Below, one piece after another: positions 7,608 through 15,650 of a stretch of 64,000 nucleotides of DNA. Source of the DNA: Kitasatospora sp. GAS204B (GTDB taxonomy: Bacteria; Actinomycetota; Actinomycetes; Streptomycetales; Streptomycetaceae). Within the stretch, counting starts at the first letter, position 1; each line of letters begins with the position of its first letter. A program made the position numbers and the translations under genes. The stretch lies in the NCBI RefSeq assembly GCF_029892155.1, contig NZ_JARZAG010000008.1:1-64000 (forward strand), in the 5' to 3' direction. The notes beneath the pieces are model-generated. The model was not told the origin of the DNA. It saw nothing but the letters and a program-made list of their open reading frames with translations, and ran no database searches.

Positions 7608-7991
7608 GTGGGTGCGGAGAAGCCGTCGTCACGCCTGTACGAGCTGCTGATCGCCGACGAGGTGAAGAGTTGGCTCCACGACCTGCGCCGCGACGACCCG
7701 AAGCTGCTGCGCGCGGTCAGCGAGGCAGTGACAGCACTGCGACGGGAAGGCCCTGGCCTCGGCCGGCCGCTGGTGGACCGGCTGGAGGGCACGTTGCCGC
7801 ATATGAAAGAGCTTCGGCCTACGATGTCGACGCGGATCTTGTTCGCATTCGACCCGAAACGCCGCGCGGTACTGCTGGTGGCCGGTGACAAGCGAGACCG
7901 CTGGCAGTCCTGGTACCGGGAGGCGATTCCGCTGGCTGAGGAGCGCTACGCGCGACACTTGAAGGCGATGACGGAGGAGGACAAGCGATGA
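7608..7991 (+). CDS. HigB-like toxin of a type II toxin-antitoxin system (RelE/ParE superfamily, Gp49-like)
   Basis: 127 aa, GTG start at 7608 preceded by AGGGAGG. The sequence has the layout of phage-derived Gp49/HigB toxins: VKSWLHDLRRDDPKLLRAVSEAV helices, then HMKELRPTMSTRILFAFDPKRRAVLLVAGDKRDRW, where the ELR...RILFAFDP...LLVAGDK pattern is the family core. Known members are ribosome-dependent mRNA endonucleases. The stop overlaps the start of the next gene by ATGA (7988-7991), giving the toxin-first order seen in HigBA systems. The family call is good; activity is untested. Confidence 0.85.
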   Translation: MGAEKPSSRLYELLIADEVKSWLHDLRRDDPKLLRAVSEAVTALRREGPGLGRPLVDRLEGTLPHMKELRPTMSTRILFAFDPKRRAVLLVAGDKRDRWQSWYREAIPLAEERYARHLKAMTEEDKR

Positions 7992-8497
7992 GCGGCTTCA
8001 CCCACTACACCGGCGAAGACGACTTCCTCGCCGAGTTCTACGACGACCCGGCCGAGCGGGAGGAGATCAAGCGGGGCGCTGACCTCCTGGTCGCTGAGAA
8101 CCGTGGACGGCGGCTGGTAGAGCTCCGCGAGCGCGCGCGGGCCACCCGCGAGGATGTGGCCCGGCATATGGGCGTAGCCCTGGAAGAGGTCGCAGCCATA
8201 GAGGGTGGCTTCGCCACGGTGCGGGACCTGGCCGCGTACATGAGCGCTATCGGTGGGGAACTGGACCTGGTACTGGTCGCTGCGGACGGCAGCTTGCACG
8301 TGGTGGAGGCGAACCGGTGGCCCCGGGTGGACGTCGCCGACCGGGCGAGCCTGCTACAGCGCCTGCTCGCGGACTCGCCGGCCTCGAACGTGATCCTGCT
8401 GTCCGCCGAGGACGATGCCCGACTCGATGATCACTCCCGGTACGTCGATGTACAGGTCGTAGCGGAGCTGGACGGGCTGCGGACGACGGTCGCCTGA
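7988..8497 (+). CDS. HigA-like helix-turn-helix antitoxin
   Basis: 169 aa, overlapping the toxin gene by 4 bases. Residues about 35-95 form an XRE-type helix-turn-helix (LVELRERARATREDVARHMGVALEEVAAIE). A short GGELDLVLVAADG strand segment follows, often seen in HigA-type antitoxins that follow Gp49 toxins. The C-terminal 70 residues are acidic and not recognised. The likely role is to neutralise the partner toxin and repress the shared promoter. Confidence 0.8.
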   Translation: MSGFTHYTGEDDFLAEFYDDPAEREEIKRGADLLVAENRGRRLVELRERARATREDVARHMGVALEEVAAIEGGFATVRDLAAYMSAIGGELDLVLVAADGSLHVVEANRWPRVDVADRASLLQRLLADSPASNVILLSAEDDARLDDHSRYVDVQVVAELDGLRTTVA

Positions 8498-8622
8498 CGA
8501 TCGGATCAGCGGTCCCGCTCCGCCACGAAGACTGTCCGGGGGTGCGGGCACGGCTGTGCCGATGTCGATGAGACGCGTACGCCCCGGCCGACAAGCCGCC
8601 CCAGGCCCCCGCCGGGAAACCC

Positions 8623-8889
8623 TCAGCGGCGCGAGTTGCCGAAGAAGATCCGGTAGAGGATCAGCAGCACCAGCGAGCCCGCGATCGCCGAACCCCAGGT
8701 GGCGAGGTCGAAGAAGTGCGTGGCGACCGGCCGGTGCAGGAAGCGTGCGGAGAGCCAGCCGCCGACGAACGATCCCGCGACGCCGATCAGGGTGGTGACG
8801 ATGATGCCGCCCGGGTCGCGCCCGGGCAGCAGCAGTTTGGCGATGGCCCCGGCCAGCAGGCCGAGCACGATCCAACCGACGACGCCCAT
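8623..8889 (-). CDS. GlsB/YeaQ/YmgE family stress-response membrane protein
   Basis: 88 aa with three predicted transmembrane segments: GVVGWIVLGLLAGAIAKLLL, then the GGIIVTTLIGVAGSFVGGWL glycine-zipper segment, then a C-terminal hydrophobic helix. The LLPGRDPGGIIVTTLIGVAGSFVGG block is the family signature. These small proteins (formerly 'transglycosylase-associated') are induced by envelope stress in many bacteria, with no defined biochemistry. The gene is transcribed alone, convergent with the antitoxin gene. Confidence 0.88.
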   Translation of the reverse strand: MGVVGWIVLGLLAGAIAKLLLPGRDPGGIIVTTLIGVAGSFVGGWLSARFLHRPVATHFFDLATWGSAIAGSLVLLILYRIFFGNSRR

Positions 8890-9051
8890 GCTGTCTGCCC
8901 CTCTGCTCCGCTGCCCTGGCTACGTGGCAGTCTGTCGCTCCAGACGCTCGGCGCCGCCCGCCCGGTTGCGCGGCAGCAGGCTGAGCGTCGACTGGGCGCT
9001 TCCTGAGTGAACTCTCATCGACGCGTGCGACCGTGGGCGGCCCGTCGAGCA

Positions 9052-9119
9052 GTGCGGGAAGAGCAGCACGGGAAGCGCAGCACGGAAGAGCAATGCGGGA
9101 AGAGCCGTGCAGGAAGTAC
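9052..9119. repeat. 13-14-bp tandem repeat GCACGGGAAGAGCA-type, five units, upstream of response regulator
   Basis: Units at 9052-9065, 9066-9079, 9080-9092, 9093-9106 and 9107-9119, each of the form (g/a)(c/t)(a/g)CGGGAAG(a/c)gca. They end 11 bp before the ATG of the response regulator gene and so occupy its leader. The 8890-9130 gap holds nothing else I can assign. Confidence 0.75.
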
Positions 9120-9130
9120 GAGGAGCGCCG

Positions 9131-9868
9131 ATGACCAGCGGTGAGAGCAGCGGCCGGGTGCTGGTGGTGGACGACGACGACACGATCCGCCGCTCGCTGG
9201 AACGCGGGCTGCGGCTGAGCGGCTTCGCCGTCCGCTCGGCCGGCGGCGGCCGGGCGGCGCTGGAGCTGATCGCGGCCGAACCGCCGGACGTGCTGGTGCT
9301 CGACGTCTCGATGCCGGACCTGACCGGCACCGAGGTCTGCCGGATCCTGCGGGAGCAGGGCACCGACACCCCGGTGCTGATGCTCTCCGCCCTCGACGAA
9401 CTGGCCGATCGGGTCGCCGGGTTGCAGGCCGGGGCCGATGACTACCTGGTCAAGCCGTTCGCGTTGGAGGAACTGGTGCTCCGGCTGCGCGCCCTGCTGC
9501 GCCGGCGTCCGCCGGTCACCGACGACGTGCTGCGGGTCGGCCCGCTGGAGATCGCGCCCAGCACCCGCGAGGTGCGCCGGGACGGCGAGCCGCTGCGGCT
9601 GACCCGCCGGGAGTTCGAGTTGCTGGAGCACCTGGCCCGCAACGCCGGCCTGGTGCTGACCCGGGACCAGTTGCTGGACCGGGTCTGGGGCTACGACTTC
9701 GACGTGCGGACCGACGCCGTCGACACCTTCATCAGCTACCTGCGCCGCAAGTTGGAGGACGGCGGACGGCCGCGCCTGATCCACACCGTGCGCGGGGTGG
9801 GGTTCGTACTGCGGATCCCCGGACCCGAGGCCGGACCCACCCGACCCGAGGCCGGAGCCACCCGATGA
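9131..9868 (+). CDS. OmpR/PhoB-type response regulator (PrrA/MprA-like)
   Basis: 245 aa from ATG 9131, with a GAGG-containing leader. The upstream in-frame start at 9107 lies inside the repeat array. The receiver domain has acidic pocket D14-D17, phospho-acceptor D58 in VLDVSMPDLTG and the conserved Lys in VKPFALEEL. The winged-helix DNA-binding domain occupies about residues 140-235 (LTRREFELLEHLARNAGLVLTRDQLLDRVWG...FISYLRRKLE). It overlaps the following kinase gene by ATGA, so the two are a coupled two-component system. Confidence 0.93.
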   Translation: MTSGESSGRVLVVDDDDTIRRSLERGLRLSGFAVRSAGGGRAALELIAAEPPDVLVLDVSMPDLTGTEVCRILREQGTDTPVLMLSALDELADRVAGLQAGADDYLVKPFALEELVLRLRALLRRRPPVTDDVLRVGPLEIAPSTREVRRDGEPLRLTRREFELLEHLARNAGLVLTRDQLLDRVWGYDFDVRTDAVDTFISYLRRKLEDGGRPRLIHTVRGVGFVLRIPGPEAGPTRPEAGATR

Positions 9869-11328
9869 GACTGGCCACCCGGATCGCCATCTGGGCCGCG
9901 GTCATCCTCCCGGTGCTGGTGCTGGGCACCGGCGCGCTGCTGCTCGGCCTGGTCACCCACGACCTGCGCAACGAGCAGGACGCCAAACTGCGCGACCGCG
10001 CCGAGCTGGAGCTGCCGTACGTCCGCGCGTATCTCACCGCTGACCGGCAGGGCCGGCCCAAGGTCGAGCAGAGCCAGCACCAGAAGGTGCTGTCCGCCGC
10101 ACTGGACGTCGGCCTCCAGGTCGACGACGCGAACGGCCAGGAGCTGCTGGCCGAAGGTCAACTCCCCGGCCCCGCCGCGCTGCCGGTGCCCACCGGCGCC
10201 GCACTCGGCCCGCTCACCGTGCGCTCCGGCGGGCAGTCCTGGCGCGTGCTGGCCCGCCAGGTGAACGGTGCCAACCCGGGTACGCTCTGGGTCGCGGTAC
10301 CGGCGTCGGCGGCGAATCCGCAGGTCAGCGCGGTGCGCGGGCGGATCATCCTGGTCGCCCTGCTGGCCGCACCGCTCTCCGGGCTGCTCGCCTTCGGGCT
10401 GGCCCGCCGGGCCACCAGGCCGCTCAGCCGGCTCGGCCGCCGCGCCGCCGCGCTGGATCCCACCGCCGGTGCCGCCGACTTCGGCCACCAGCGCAGCGGC
10501 ATCGCCGAGGTGGACGAGCTGGCCGCCGCCCTGGAGAGCGCGCTGGCCCGCTACGACGGTCAGGCCGCCCGGACCACCCAGGCCCTGGAGACCGCGCGCT
10601 CCTTCTCGGCCGCCGCCTCGCACGAGCTGCGCACCCCGCTGATGGGGCTGCAGACCAACCTGGACGTGCTCAGCGCCCACCCCGACCTCCCGTCCACCGA
10701 GCGGGCCGAAATCCTCGCCGACCTGCGCGCCGACCACCGCCGGCTGCTCGACCTGCTCACCGCGCTGCGCACGCTCGCCCGCGGCGACCTGGTGGAGCAG
10801 GAGGCGTTCGGACCGCTCGACCTGGCCGAGCCGGCCACCGCGGCGGTCGCCGAACTGCGCCGCCGGCGGCCGGAACTGGACCTGCGGGTCGACCTCCAGG
10901 CGCTGGAGGGGACCGGCGGCCTGCGCGTGTACGGCTGGGAGGCCGGGCTGCGGATCGTCTGCGACAACCTGCTGCTGAACGCCGCCGTGCACGGGCACGC
11001 GCCCGACGGCCCGACCCGGATCGCGGTCACCCTGCGGCCGGACGGCGACGCGGCGGTAGTGACCGTGGACGACCAGGGCCCGGGCATCCCGCCGGCGGAG
11101 CGGGCCGCCGTGTTCGACCGGTTCCACCGGCGTCCGGACAGCCCCGGCTCCGGGCTCGGCCTGACCCTGGTGGCCCAGCAAGTGGCCCTGCACCGGGGCA
11201 CCGTGACCGTGTCGACGCCGCCGAGCGGGCACGGCTGCCGGTTCGAGATCCGGCTGCCGCTGATCGCCGCCGACGCGCCGACGCTGCCGCTGCCCGCCCG
11301 CCCCGACTGGATCGGCGCGACCGCCTGA
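9865..11328 (+). CDS. two-component sensor histidine kinase
   Basis: 487 aa. The N-terminal transmembrane segment (about 8-32) and a second one near 160-180 flank an extracytoplasmic sensor domain. A HAMP-like linker follows (RRATRPLSRLGRRAAAL). The H-box is ASHELRTPLMGL, with the phosphorylated His near residue 253. ATP-binding motifs are DNLLLNAAVHG (N), DDQGPGIPP (G1) and GSGLGLTL (G2). The partner is the overlapping response regulator. The next two genes encode small exported proteins and may be targets, but this is inference from position only. Confidence 0.92.
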   Translation: MRLATRIAIWAAVILPVLVLGTGALLLGLVTHDLRNEQDAKLRDRAELELPYVRAYLTADRQGRPKVEQSQHQKVLSAALDVGLQVDDANGQELLAEGQLPGPAALPVPTGAALGPLTVRSGGQSWRVLARQVNGANPGTLWVAVPASAANPQVSAVRGRIILVALLAAPLSGLLAFGLARRATRPLSRLGRRAAALDPTAGAADFGHQRSGIAEVDELAAALESALARYDGQAARTTQALETARSFSAAASHELRTPLMGLQTNLDVLSAHPDLPSTERAEILADLRADHRRLLDLLTALRTLARGDLVEQEAFGPLDLAEPATAAVAELRRRRPELDLRVDLQALEGTGGLRVYGWEAGLRIVCDNLLLNAAVHGHAPDGPTRIAVTLRPDGDAAVVTVDDQGPGIPPAERAAVFDRFHRRPDSPGSGLGLTLVAQQVALHRGTVTVSTPPSGHGCRFEIRLPLIAADAPTLPLPARPDWIGATA

Positions 11329-11454
11329 CCCCTCGGCGGCACGGCTTGCGAGGACTCACAAGGAATCCACAAAGAGCCGCTCTACCGTCCTGCTCAGCCG
11401 GACCGCCCATCGGTCCGGCGAACCAGCCATCCCCAGGATCTGGAGGACCCCGTC

Positions 11455-11868
11455 ATGCTCTCCTACCGCAAGGCCGGCGCCACCCTCGGCGCTCTCGCTC
11501 TCGGCGGCACGCTGCTCGCGGCCGCCGCCCCCGCCCAGGCCGCGAGCCCCTCGCCGCTGCCGGTCCCGAAGGGCGACGGCGCCAAGAGCATCTGCAAGCG
11601 GCTGCCGAAGACCGAGGCCCGGATCCAGAAGGCGCTGACCCGCCTGAACGGCCCGGACACCGAGGCCGGCTCGGTGGCCCGCCTGGAGCAGCGGGTGGGC
11701 AACGCCAAGACCGCCGGCCAGACCGCGATCTACACCTACCTCAACGACCGGCTCACCTTCCGCAAGAGCCTGATCCCGACCCTGACCACCCGTCAGAACG
11801 ACCTCACCGCAGTGGCGAGCTGGTGCTCCTCGCAGGGCCTCGGCGCCTCGTCCGCCCCGTCCCAGTGA
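11455..11868 (+). CDS. small secreted protein of unknown function
   Basis: 137 aa, preceded by TCTGGAGGACC. A signal peptide ends at about AQAA-SPS (residue 30). The mature part is basic and helical, with two Cys residues (SICKRLPK and ASWCSSQ) that could form a disulfide. It contains a coiled segment ARLEQRVGNAKTAGQTAIYTYLNDRLTFRKSLIP. No family is recognised. It sits 126 bp after the histidine kinase and overlaps the following lipoprotein start (GTGA), so it may share regulation with the two-component system. Confidence 0.7.
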   Translation: MLSYRKAGATLGALALGGTLLAAAAPAQAASPSPLPVPKGDGAKSICKRLPKTEARIQKALTRLNGPDTEAGSVARLEQRVGNAKTAGQTAIYTYLNDRLTFRKSLIPTLTTRQNDLTAVASWCSSQGLGASSAPSQ

Positions 11869-12110
11869 GCAGGGCACTGCGCGCGGCCGGCCTGACGGCG
11901 GCGGCCCTGGTGGCCGCCGTCACCCTGACGGCGTGCGGCGGCTCGGGCTCGGGCGCGACGCAGCCGCCCGCGCCGGGGCCGAGCGCCACCGGCTCGGCGG
12001 GCGCGGGGGCCGGCACGGCCGACCAGCAGCTGAAGGACATGCAGCAGAAGCTCGACGCGGCCGACAGCGCCGCTGCCGACGCCGACTCGGATGCGGCACA
12101 GAACAACTGA
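11865..12110 (+). CDS. small lipoprotein of unknown function
   Basis: 81 aa from a GTG that overlaps the stop of the preceding gene. The signal sequence RAAGLTAAALVAAVTLTACGG ends in a good lipobox (L-T-A-C). The mature chain is low-complexity Gly/Ser/Ala/Pro, then a short helix QQLKDMQQKLDAADSAAADADS that may form a coiled coil. The overlap indicates co-translation with the secreted protein before it. A terminator follows at 12131. I cannot assign a function. Confidence 0.75.
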   Translation: MSRALRAAGLTAAALVAAVTLTACGGSGSGATQPPAPGPSATGSAGAGAGTADQQLKDMQQKLDAADSAAADADSDAAQNN

Positions 12111-12130
12111 CGACACCTCGGCACCACGCC

Positions 12131-12172
12131 TTCGGCGCCGGTACGGACCCTCGGGTCGGCACCGGCGCCGAA
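12131..12172 (+). terminator. hairpin terminator after the lipoprotein gene
   Basis: Perfect 12-bp arms TTCGGCGCCGGT (12131-12142) and ACCGGCGCCGAA (12161-12172), with an 18-nt loop that itself contains GACCC...GGGTC. It ends the two-component/exported-protein transcript. The rest of the interval to 12636 (about 460 bp) holds no recognisable gene or site. Confidence 0.8.
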
Positions 12173-12636
12173 CGCATTGGTGCTGCAGGAAACCGAAGCC
12201 GCAGACCGAAGCAGGAGAAGGTCCACGGGAGTCCCCCTCCTGGTCGTATACGACCTCGACCGCGACTCGCGGCGCGCTCGAAACGAGAGCCGTCGGGCCT
12301 GACCCGCCAGGCCCGATTGGCGAGACCCGCCGGACGGCGGCTTGACGGCGCCGCAACCGATCAACCACTATCTCGACCATGGACCACGGCACCGCTCTCG
12401 TCTGCCGCCTGCACGTCGATCTGCGACGCCAGGCGAGCGACATGTGTGCCTGTTGACCGGTTGAGCCTGCGCTCTCCCGCTTCGCCGCAGCCGACCCTGT
12501 GACCACCTGCCAGGGTGCGCGGCCGTCTTCACCCCCGTTTCCCCCGTTGCCGTTCACGCGCGCTCCGCCGGCCCGTCCGTTCTTCGTCCAGGACCGGCGT
12601 GCGTCAGCGCACCCCGAGCTTCCGTGAGGACTCCCC

Positions 12637-13155
12637 ATGAGTACCGACGCGAGTACCACCGCGAGTACCGATGTGAGTACCACTGCGAGTACCGAGATCC
12701 CCCCGCTCACCCCCGCCGCCCTGCGCGCCCTGGTCACCGAGCTGGCCGAGCGGCCGCAGGAGTGGATCCACAAGGTCCGCCTCTCGGTCGGCGAGCGCTG
12801 GTACGAGCGGCTGAGCCTAACCGAGGACCACGAGGTCTGGCTGATCAGCTGGCTGCCGGGTCAGTCCACCGGCTTCCACGACCACGGCGGCTCGCGCGGC
12901 GCCTTCACCGTGGCGCTCGGGGAGTTGGAGGAGTTGTCGATCGGCGGCGCGGACGGCGAGTTGCGCACCCGGCGGCTGCCCACCGGCGCGGCTCGGGCGT
13001 TCGGGCCCGAGTTCCTGCACGATGTGCGGAACACGACCGGCGGGCCCGCGGTTACCATCCACGCGTACTCGCCGCCGCTGGACGAGATGTCCCGGTACGA
13101 GCTGCGCGCCAGTGGCCTGCGGTTGACCGCGCGTGAGGGGAAGGAGCAGTGGTGA
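12637..13155 (+). CDS. cysteine dioxygenase
   Basis: 172 aa cupin enzyme. The first 20 residues are a repetitive Ser/Thr/Ala/Asp tail encoded by a 12-bp tandem repeat, outside the fold. The catalytic cupin has metal ligands in GFHDHGGSRGAF (His-x-His) and in FLHDVRNTT. The conserved HAYSPPLDEM supplies the further family His and Tyr. It oxidises cysteine to cysteine sulfinate using Fe(II) and O2. It overlaps the next gene, a rhodanese, implying joint handling of reduced sulfur. AAGGAG at its 3' end serves the downstream start. Confidence 0.9.
   Translation: MSTDASTTASTDVSTTASTEIPPLTPAALRALVTELAERPQEWIHKVRLSVGERWYERLSLTEDHEVWLISWLPGQSTGFHDHGGSRGAFTVALGELEELSIGGADGELRTRRLPTGAARAFGPEFLHDVRNTTGGPAVTIHAYSPPLDEMSRYELRASGLRLTAREGKEQW
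12640..12696. repeat. 12-bp tandem coding repeat AGTACC-N6, 4.75 units
   Basis: Units at 12640, 12652, 12664, 12676 and a partial at 12688 encode Ser-Thr-(Asp/Thr)-(Ala/Val). Because 12 is a multiple of 3, gain or loss of units would change the length of the N-terminal tail of the cysteine dioxygenase without a frameshift. Confidence 0.85.
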
Positions 13156-13547
13156 CCACAGTCGAGGACTTGGTGGCGCGCGCCCGCGCGGGCGTGCACC
13201 GCCCGGGCGCGCGCGAGGCGTACCACGCCCAGCAGGCCGAGGCGGCCCTGCTGATCGACATCCGGCCGGCGGCCCAGCGCGGCGTCGAGGGGCAGATCCC
13301 GGGTGCCCTGGTGATCGAGCGCAACGTGCTGGAGTGGCGGCTCGACCCGACCGGCAGTCACCGGATCGCCGAGGCCACCGGGTACGACCTGCCGGTCGTG
13401 CTGGTCTGCTCGGAGGGCTACGCCTCCAGCCTGGCCGCTGCCTCGCTGCGTGAGCTGGGGCTGCACCGCGCGACCGACCTGGACGGCGGTTTCGTCGGCT
13501 GGGCCGCCGCCGGACTGCCGACCGTCCCGGGGCCGCAGAACACGTAA
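13152..13547 (+). CDS. rhodanese-like sulfurtransferase
   Basis: 131 aa. I use GTG 13152 rather than 13149 because AAGGAG at 13141-13146 is better spaced, and GTGA overlaps the dioxygenase stop. The single rhodanese domain has LLIDIRPAAQR near residue 35 and the active-site loop VLVCSEGYASS, with the catalytic Cys near residue 84. The DLDGGFVGWAAAGLPT end is typical. These proteins transfer sulfane sulfur via a cysteine persulfide. Pairing with cysteine dioxygenase suggests sulfur detoxification or cysteine catabolism. Confidence 0.87.
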   Translation: MTTVEDLVARARAGVHRPGAREAYHAQQAEAALLIDIRPAAQRGVEGQIPGALVIERNVLEWRLDPTGSHRIAEATGYDLPVVLVCSEGYASSLAAASLRELGLHRATDLDGGFVGWAAAGLPTVPGPQNT

Positions 13548-13569
13548 AGCGCACAAGCACTGCGCACAA

Positions 13570-13588
13570 TCGGTCTATTGTCGACCGA
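13570..13588. promoter_or_regulatory. weak inverted repeat upstream of osmoprotectant ABC operon
   Basis: TCGGTC and GACCGA arms are separated by 7 nt, in the 221-bp gap between the rhodanese and ABC transporter genes. The arms are short, so this is only a candidate operator. Nothing else is recognised in the gap. Confidence 0.25.
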
Positions 13589-13768
13589 ATCTCACCCGGA
13601 ATCTGACATCACACCAGGTCCGCACGGCGTGTCGGATCCGTCACCAATCACCGTTCAGGGTTTCCCTTGGTCCTGGCGGGGGCAGGCAGCGACGGGTGTC
13701 AGCCCTGACCACGCTTCACCCGCCGTACCGACGACGGTGCTCCGGCACCCAGCTTAGGAACTTGTCCA

Positions 13769-14992
13769 GTGATCAGATTCGACGGCGCCGGAAAGCGCCA
13801 CCCGGACGGCACCATCGCCGTCGAGGGCCTCGATCTCACCGTGCCCGCCGGCCGGACCACCGTGCTGGTGGGACCGTCCGGCTGCGGCAAGACGACCATC
13901 CTGCGGATGGTCAACCGGATGGTCGAGCCGACCTCGGGCCGGGTCCTGCTGGACGGCACCGACGTCGCGCAGTTGGAGGCCGCCAAGCTCCGCCGGGGGA
14001 TCGGCTACGTGATCCAGCAGGCCGGGCTCTTCCCGCACCGCAAGGTGCTCGACAACATCGCCACCGTGCCGTACCTGCTCGGCTGGGACCGCAAGCGGGC
14101 CCGGACCCGGGCGATGGAGATGCTGGAGTTGGTGGGGCTGGCGCCGGAGACGGGGAAGCGCTATCCGTACCAGCTCTCCGGCGGTCAGCAGCAGCGGGTG
14201 GGGGTGGCCCGGGCGCTGGCCGCCGATCCGCCGCTGCTGCTGATGGACGAGCCGTTCAGCGCGGTCGACCCGGTGGTGCGGGCGGGGCTCCAGGAGGAGC
14301 TGTTGCGGCTGCAGAGCGAGCTGAACAAGACGGTGCTCTTCGTCACCCACGACATCGAGGAAGCGGTGCGGCTCGGCGACCAGATCGTGGTGCTGCGCGA
14401 GCACGGCCGGATCGGCCAGGTCGCCGACCCCGCCACCCTGCTGAACGCGCCCGCCGACGAGCAGGTCAGCGCTTTCCTCGGCCGCGACCGGGGTCTGCGC
14501 GGCCTGGCGCTGCGCCCGGCGGCGGGGATCCCCCTGGTGCCGCACGCCGAGCCGTTCGAGGGCTGGACGCTGACCGTGGACGAGCACGGCCGCCCCAGCG
14601 GCTGGCAGCGCGCGGCAGCCAGCGAAACGGTCCGGCAAGTGGCCGTCTTCCAGCCGGGGGTGGACACCCTGCGCACGGCGCTGGACAGCGCTGTCCTCTC
14701 CCCCGCGCGGGCGGCCGTGGCCGTGGACGGGGACGGCCGGGTGCTCGGGCTGGCGCCACGCGCGGCAGTGCTCGACGCGCTGGACGCGGCCGGCCCGCAG
14801 GCGGCCGCGCTGACCGACGAGGCGGCCTGGGAGGCGGCGGAGGCCGCCGGCGAACCCGCCGGCATACCCGCCGACCGCGTCCCAGACCCCGGCCAGGAGC
14901 CCGGCCAGGACCCGGGCTCGGCCCCAGACCCGGACTCGGACCCGGCCCCCGACCCCGCTCCCAGCGGCAGTGGAGCCGGCCATGGACGGTGA
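13769..14992 (+). CDS. osmoprotectant (glycine betaine/choline-type) ABC transporter ATP-binding protein
   Basis: 407 aa, GTG start with GGAA upstream. The nucleotide-binding domain spans residues 1-240: Walker A GPSGCGKTT, signature LSGGQQQRVGVARAL, Walker B LLLMDEPFSAVDP and the switch His in VTHDIEEA. A CBS-like regulatory segment follows (about 250-345), as in ProV/OpuCA-type ATPases that sense ionic strength. The last 50 residues are a Pro/Asp-rich tail. It overlaps the first permease by 11 bases and is the first gene of a four-gene importer operon. Confidence 0.9.
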   Translation: MIRFDGAGKRHPDGTIAVEGLDLTVPAGRTTVLVGPSGCGKTTILRMVNRMVEPTSGRVLLDGTDVAQLEAAKLRRGIGYVIQQAGLFPHRKVLDNIATVPYLLGWDRKRARTRAMEMLELVGLAPETGKRYPYQLSGGQQQRVGVARALAADPPLLLMDEPFSAVDPVVRAGLQEELLRLQSELNKTVLFVTHDIEEAVRLGDQIVVLREHGRIGQVADPATLLNAPADEQVSAFLGRDRGLRGLALRPAAGIPLVPHAEPFEGWTLTVDEHGRPSGWQRAAASETVRQVAVFQPGVDTLRTALDSAVLSPARAAVAVDGDGRVLGLAPRAAVLDALDAAGPQAAALTDEAAWEAAEAAGEPAGIPADRVPDPGQEPGQDPGSAPDPDSDPAPDPAPSGSGAGHGR

Positions 14993-15650
14993 ACCCCTGG
15001 TCCGCTGGCGCTGGATCGGCGACCACCTCGGTTACCTCTGGGGCCTGCTCCGGGACCACGCGGTGATCTCCCTGGTCCCGGTGCTGATCGGGCTGGCCCT
15101 GGCCTTGCCGCTCGGCCTGCTCTGCACCCGCTTCCCGCGGCTCTACCAGCCGCTCGCCGCCGTCTTCAACGTGGTCTACGCACTGCCCTCGCTGGCCGTC
15201 TTCGTCGTGCTGATCCCGTACACCGGGCTGGCCACCCAGGCGACCGTGATGATCCCGCTGGCCTGCTACGCGCTCGCCGTGCTGCTGCCCACCACGGTGG
15301 ACGGGCTGCGCGCGGTGCCCGAGCCGGTGCGACAGGCGGCCACCGCGCTCGGCTACGGGCCCTGGCGACGGCTGGCGGCGGTCGAACTGCCGTCCGCCGT
15401 GCCGTACCTGGTGGCCGGCCTGCGGGTGGCGGCGGTCTCCAGCATCTCGCTGGCCAGCGTGGGCGCGCTGGTCGGGCGCGGCGGCCTGGGCTACCTCTTC
15501 ATCGACGGGTTCCAACGCACCTTCCCGACCCCGATCGTGGCGGGCATCGTGCTGGTGGCGCTGCTCGCGCTGGTCACCGACGCGGTGCTGCTGCTGGCCC
15601 GCCGGCTGCTGGCGCCGTGGGCGGTCCGGGAGACGGTGGTGGGACGATGA
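14982..15650 (+). CDS. osmoprotectant ABC transporter permease (first)
   Basis: 222 aa from ATG 14982, with GGAG 6 nt upstream. There are five to six transmembrane helices. The BPD_transp_1 coupling segment is VRQAATALGYGPWRRLAAVELPSAVPYLVAGLR, followed by SLASVGALVGRGGLGYLF. It resembles OpuCB/OpuCD-type permeases. It overlaps both the ATPase gene upstream and the second permease downstream (ATGA), indicating translational coupling. With the second permease it would form the heterodimeric channel. Confidence 0.88.
   Translation: MDGEPLVRWRWIGDHLGYLWGLLRDHAVISLVPVLIGLALALPLGLLCTRFPRLYQPLAAVFNVVYALPSLAVFVVLIPYTGLATQATVMIPLACYALAVLLPTTVDGLRAVPEPVRQAATALGYGPWRRLAAVELPSAVPYLVAGLRVAAVSSISLASVGALVGRGGLGYLFIDGFQRTFPTPIVAGIVLVALLALVTDAVLLLARRLLAPWAVRETVVGR

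Noticed and set aside
7608..8497. Prophage remnant suggested by Gp49-like gene
   Set aside because: Only a toxin-antitoxin pair is present; no integrase, structural phage gene or attachment repeat lies nearby.
13450..15066. 538-codon ORF overlapping rhodanese and ABC ATPase genes
   Set aside because: It is Arg/Pro/Gly-rich with no domain, and crosses two well-supported genes in another frame.
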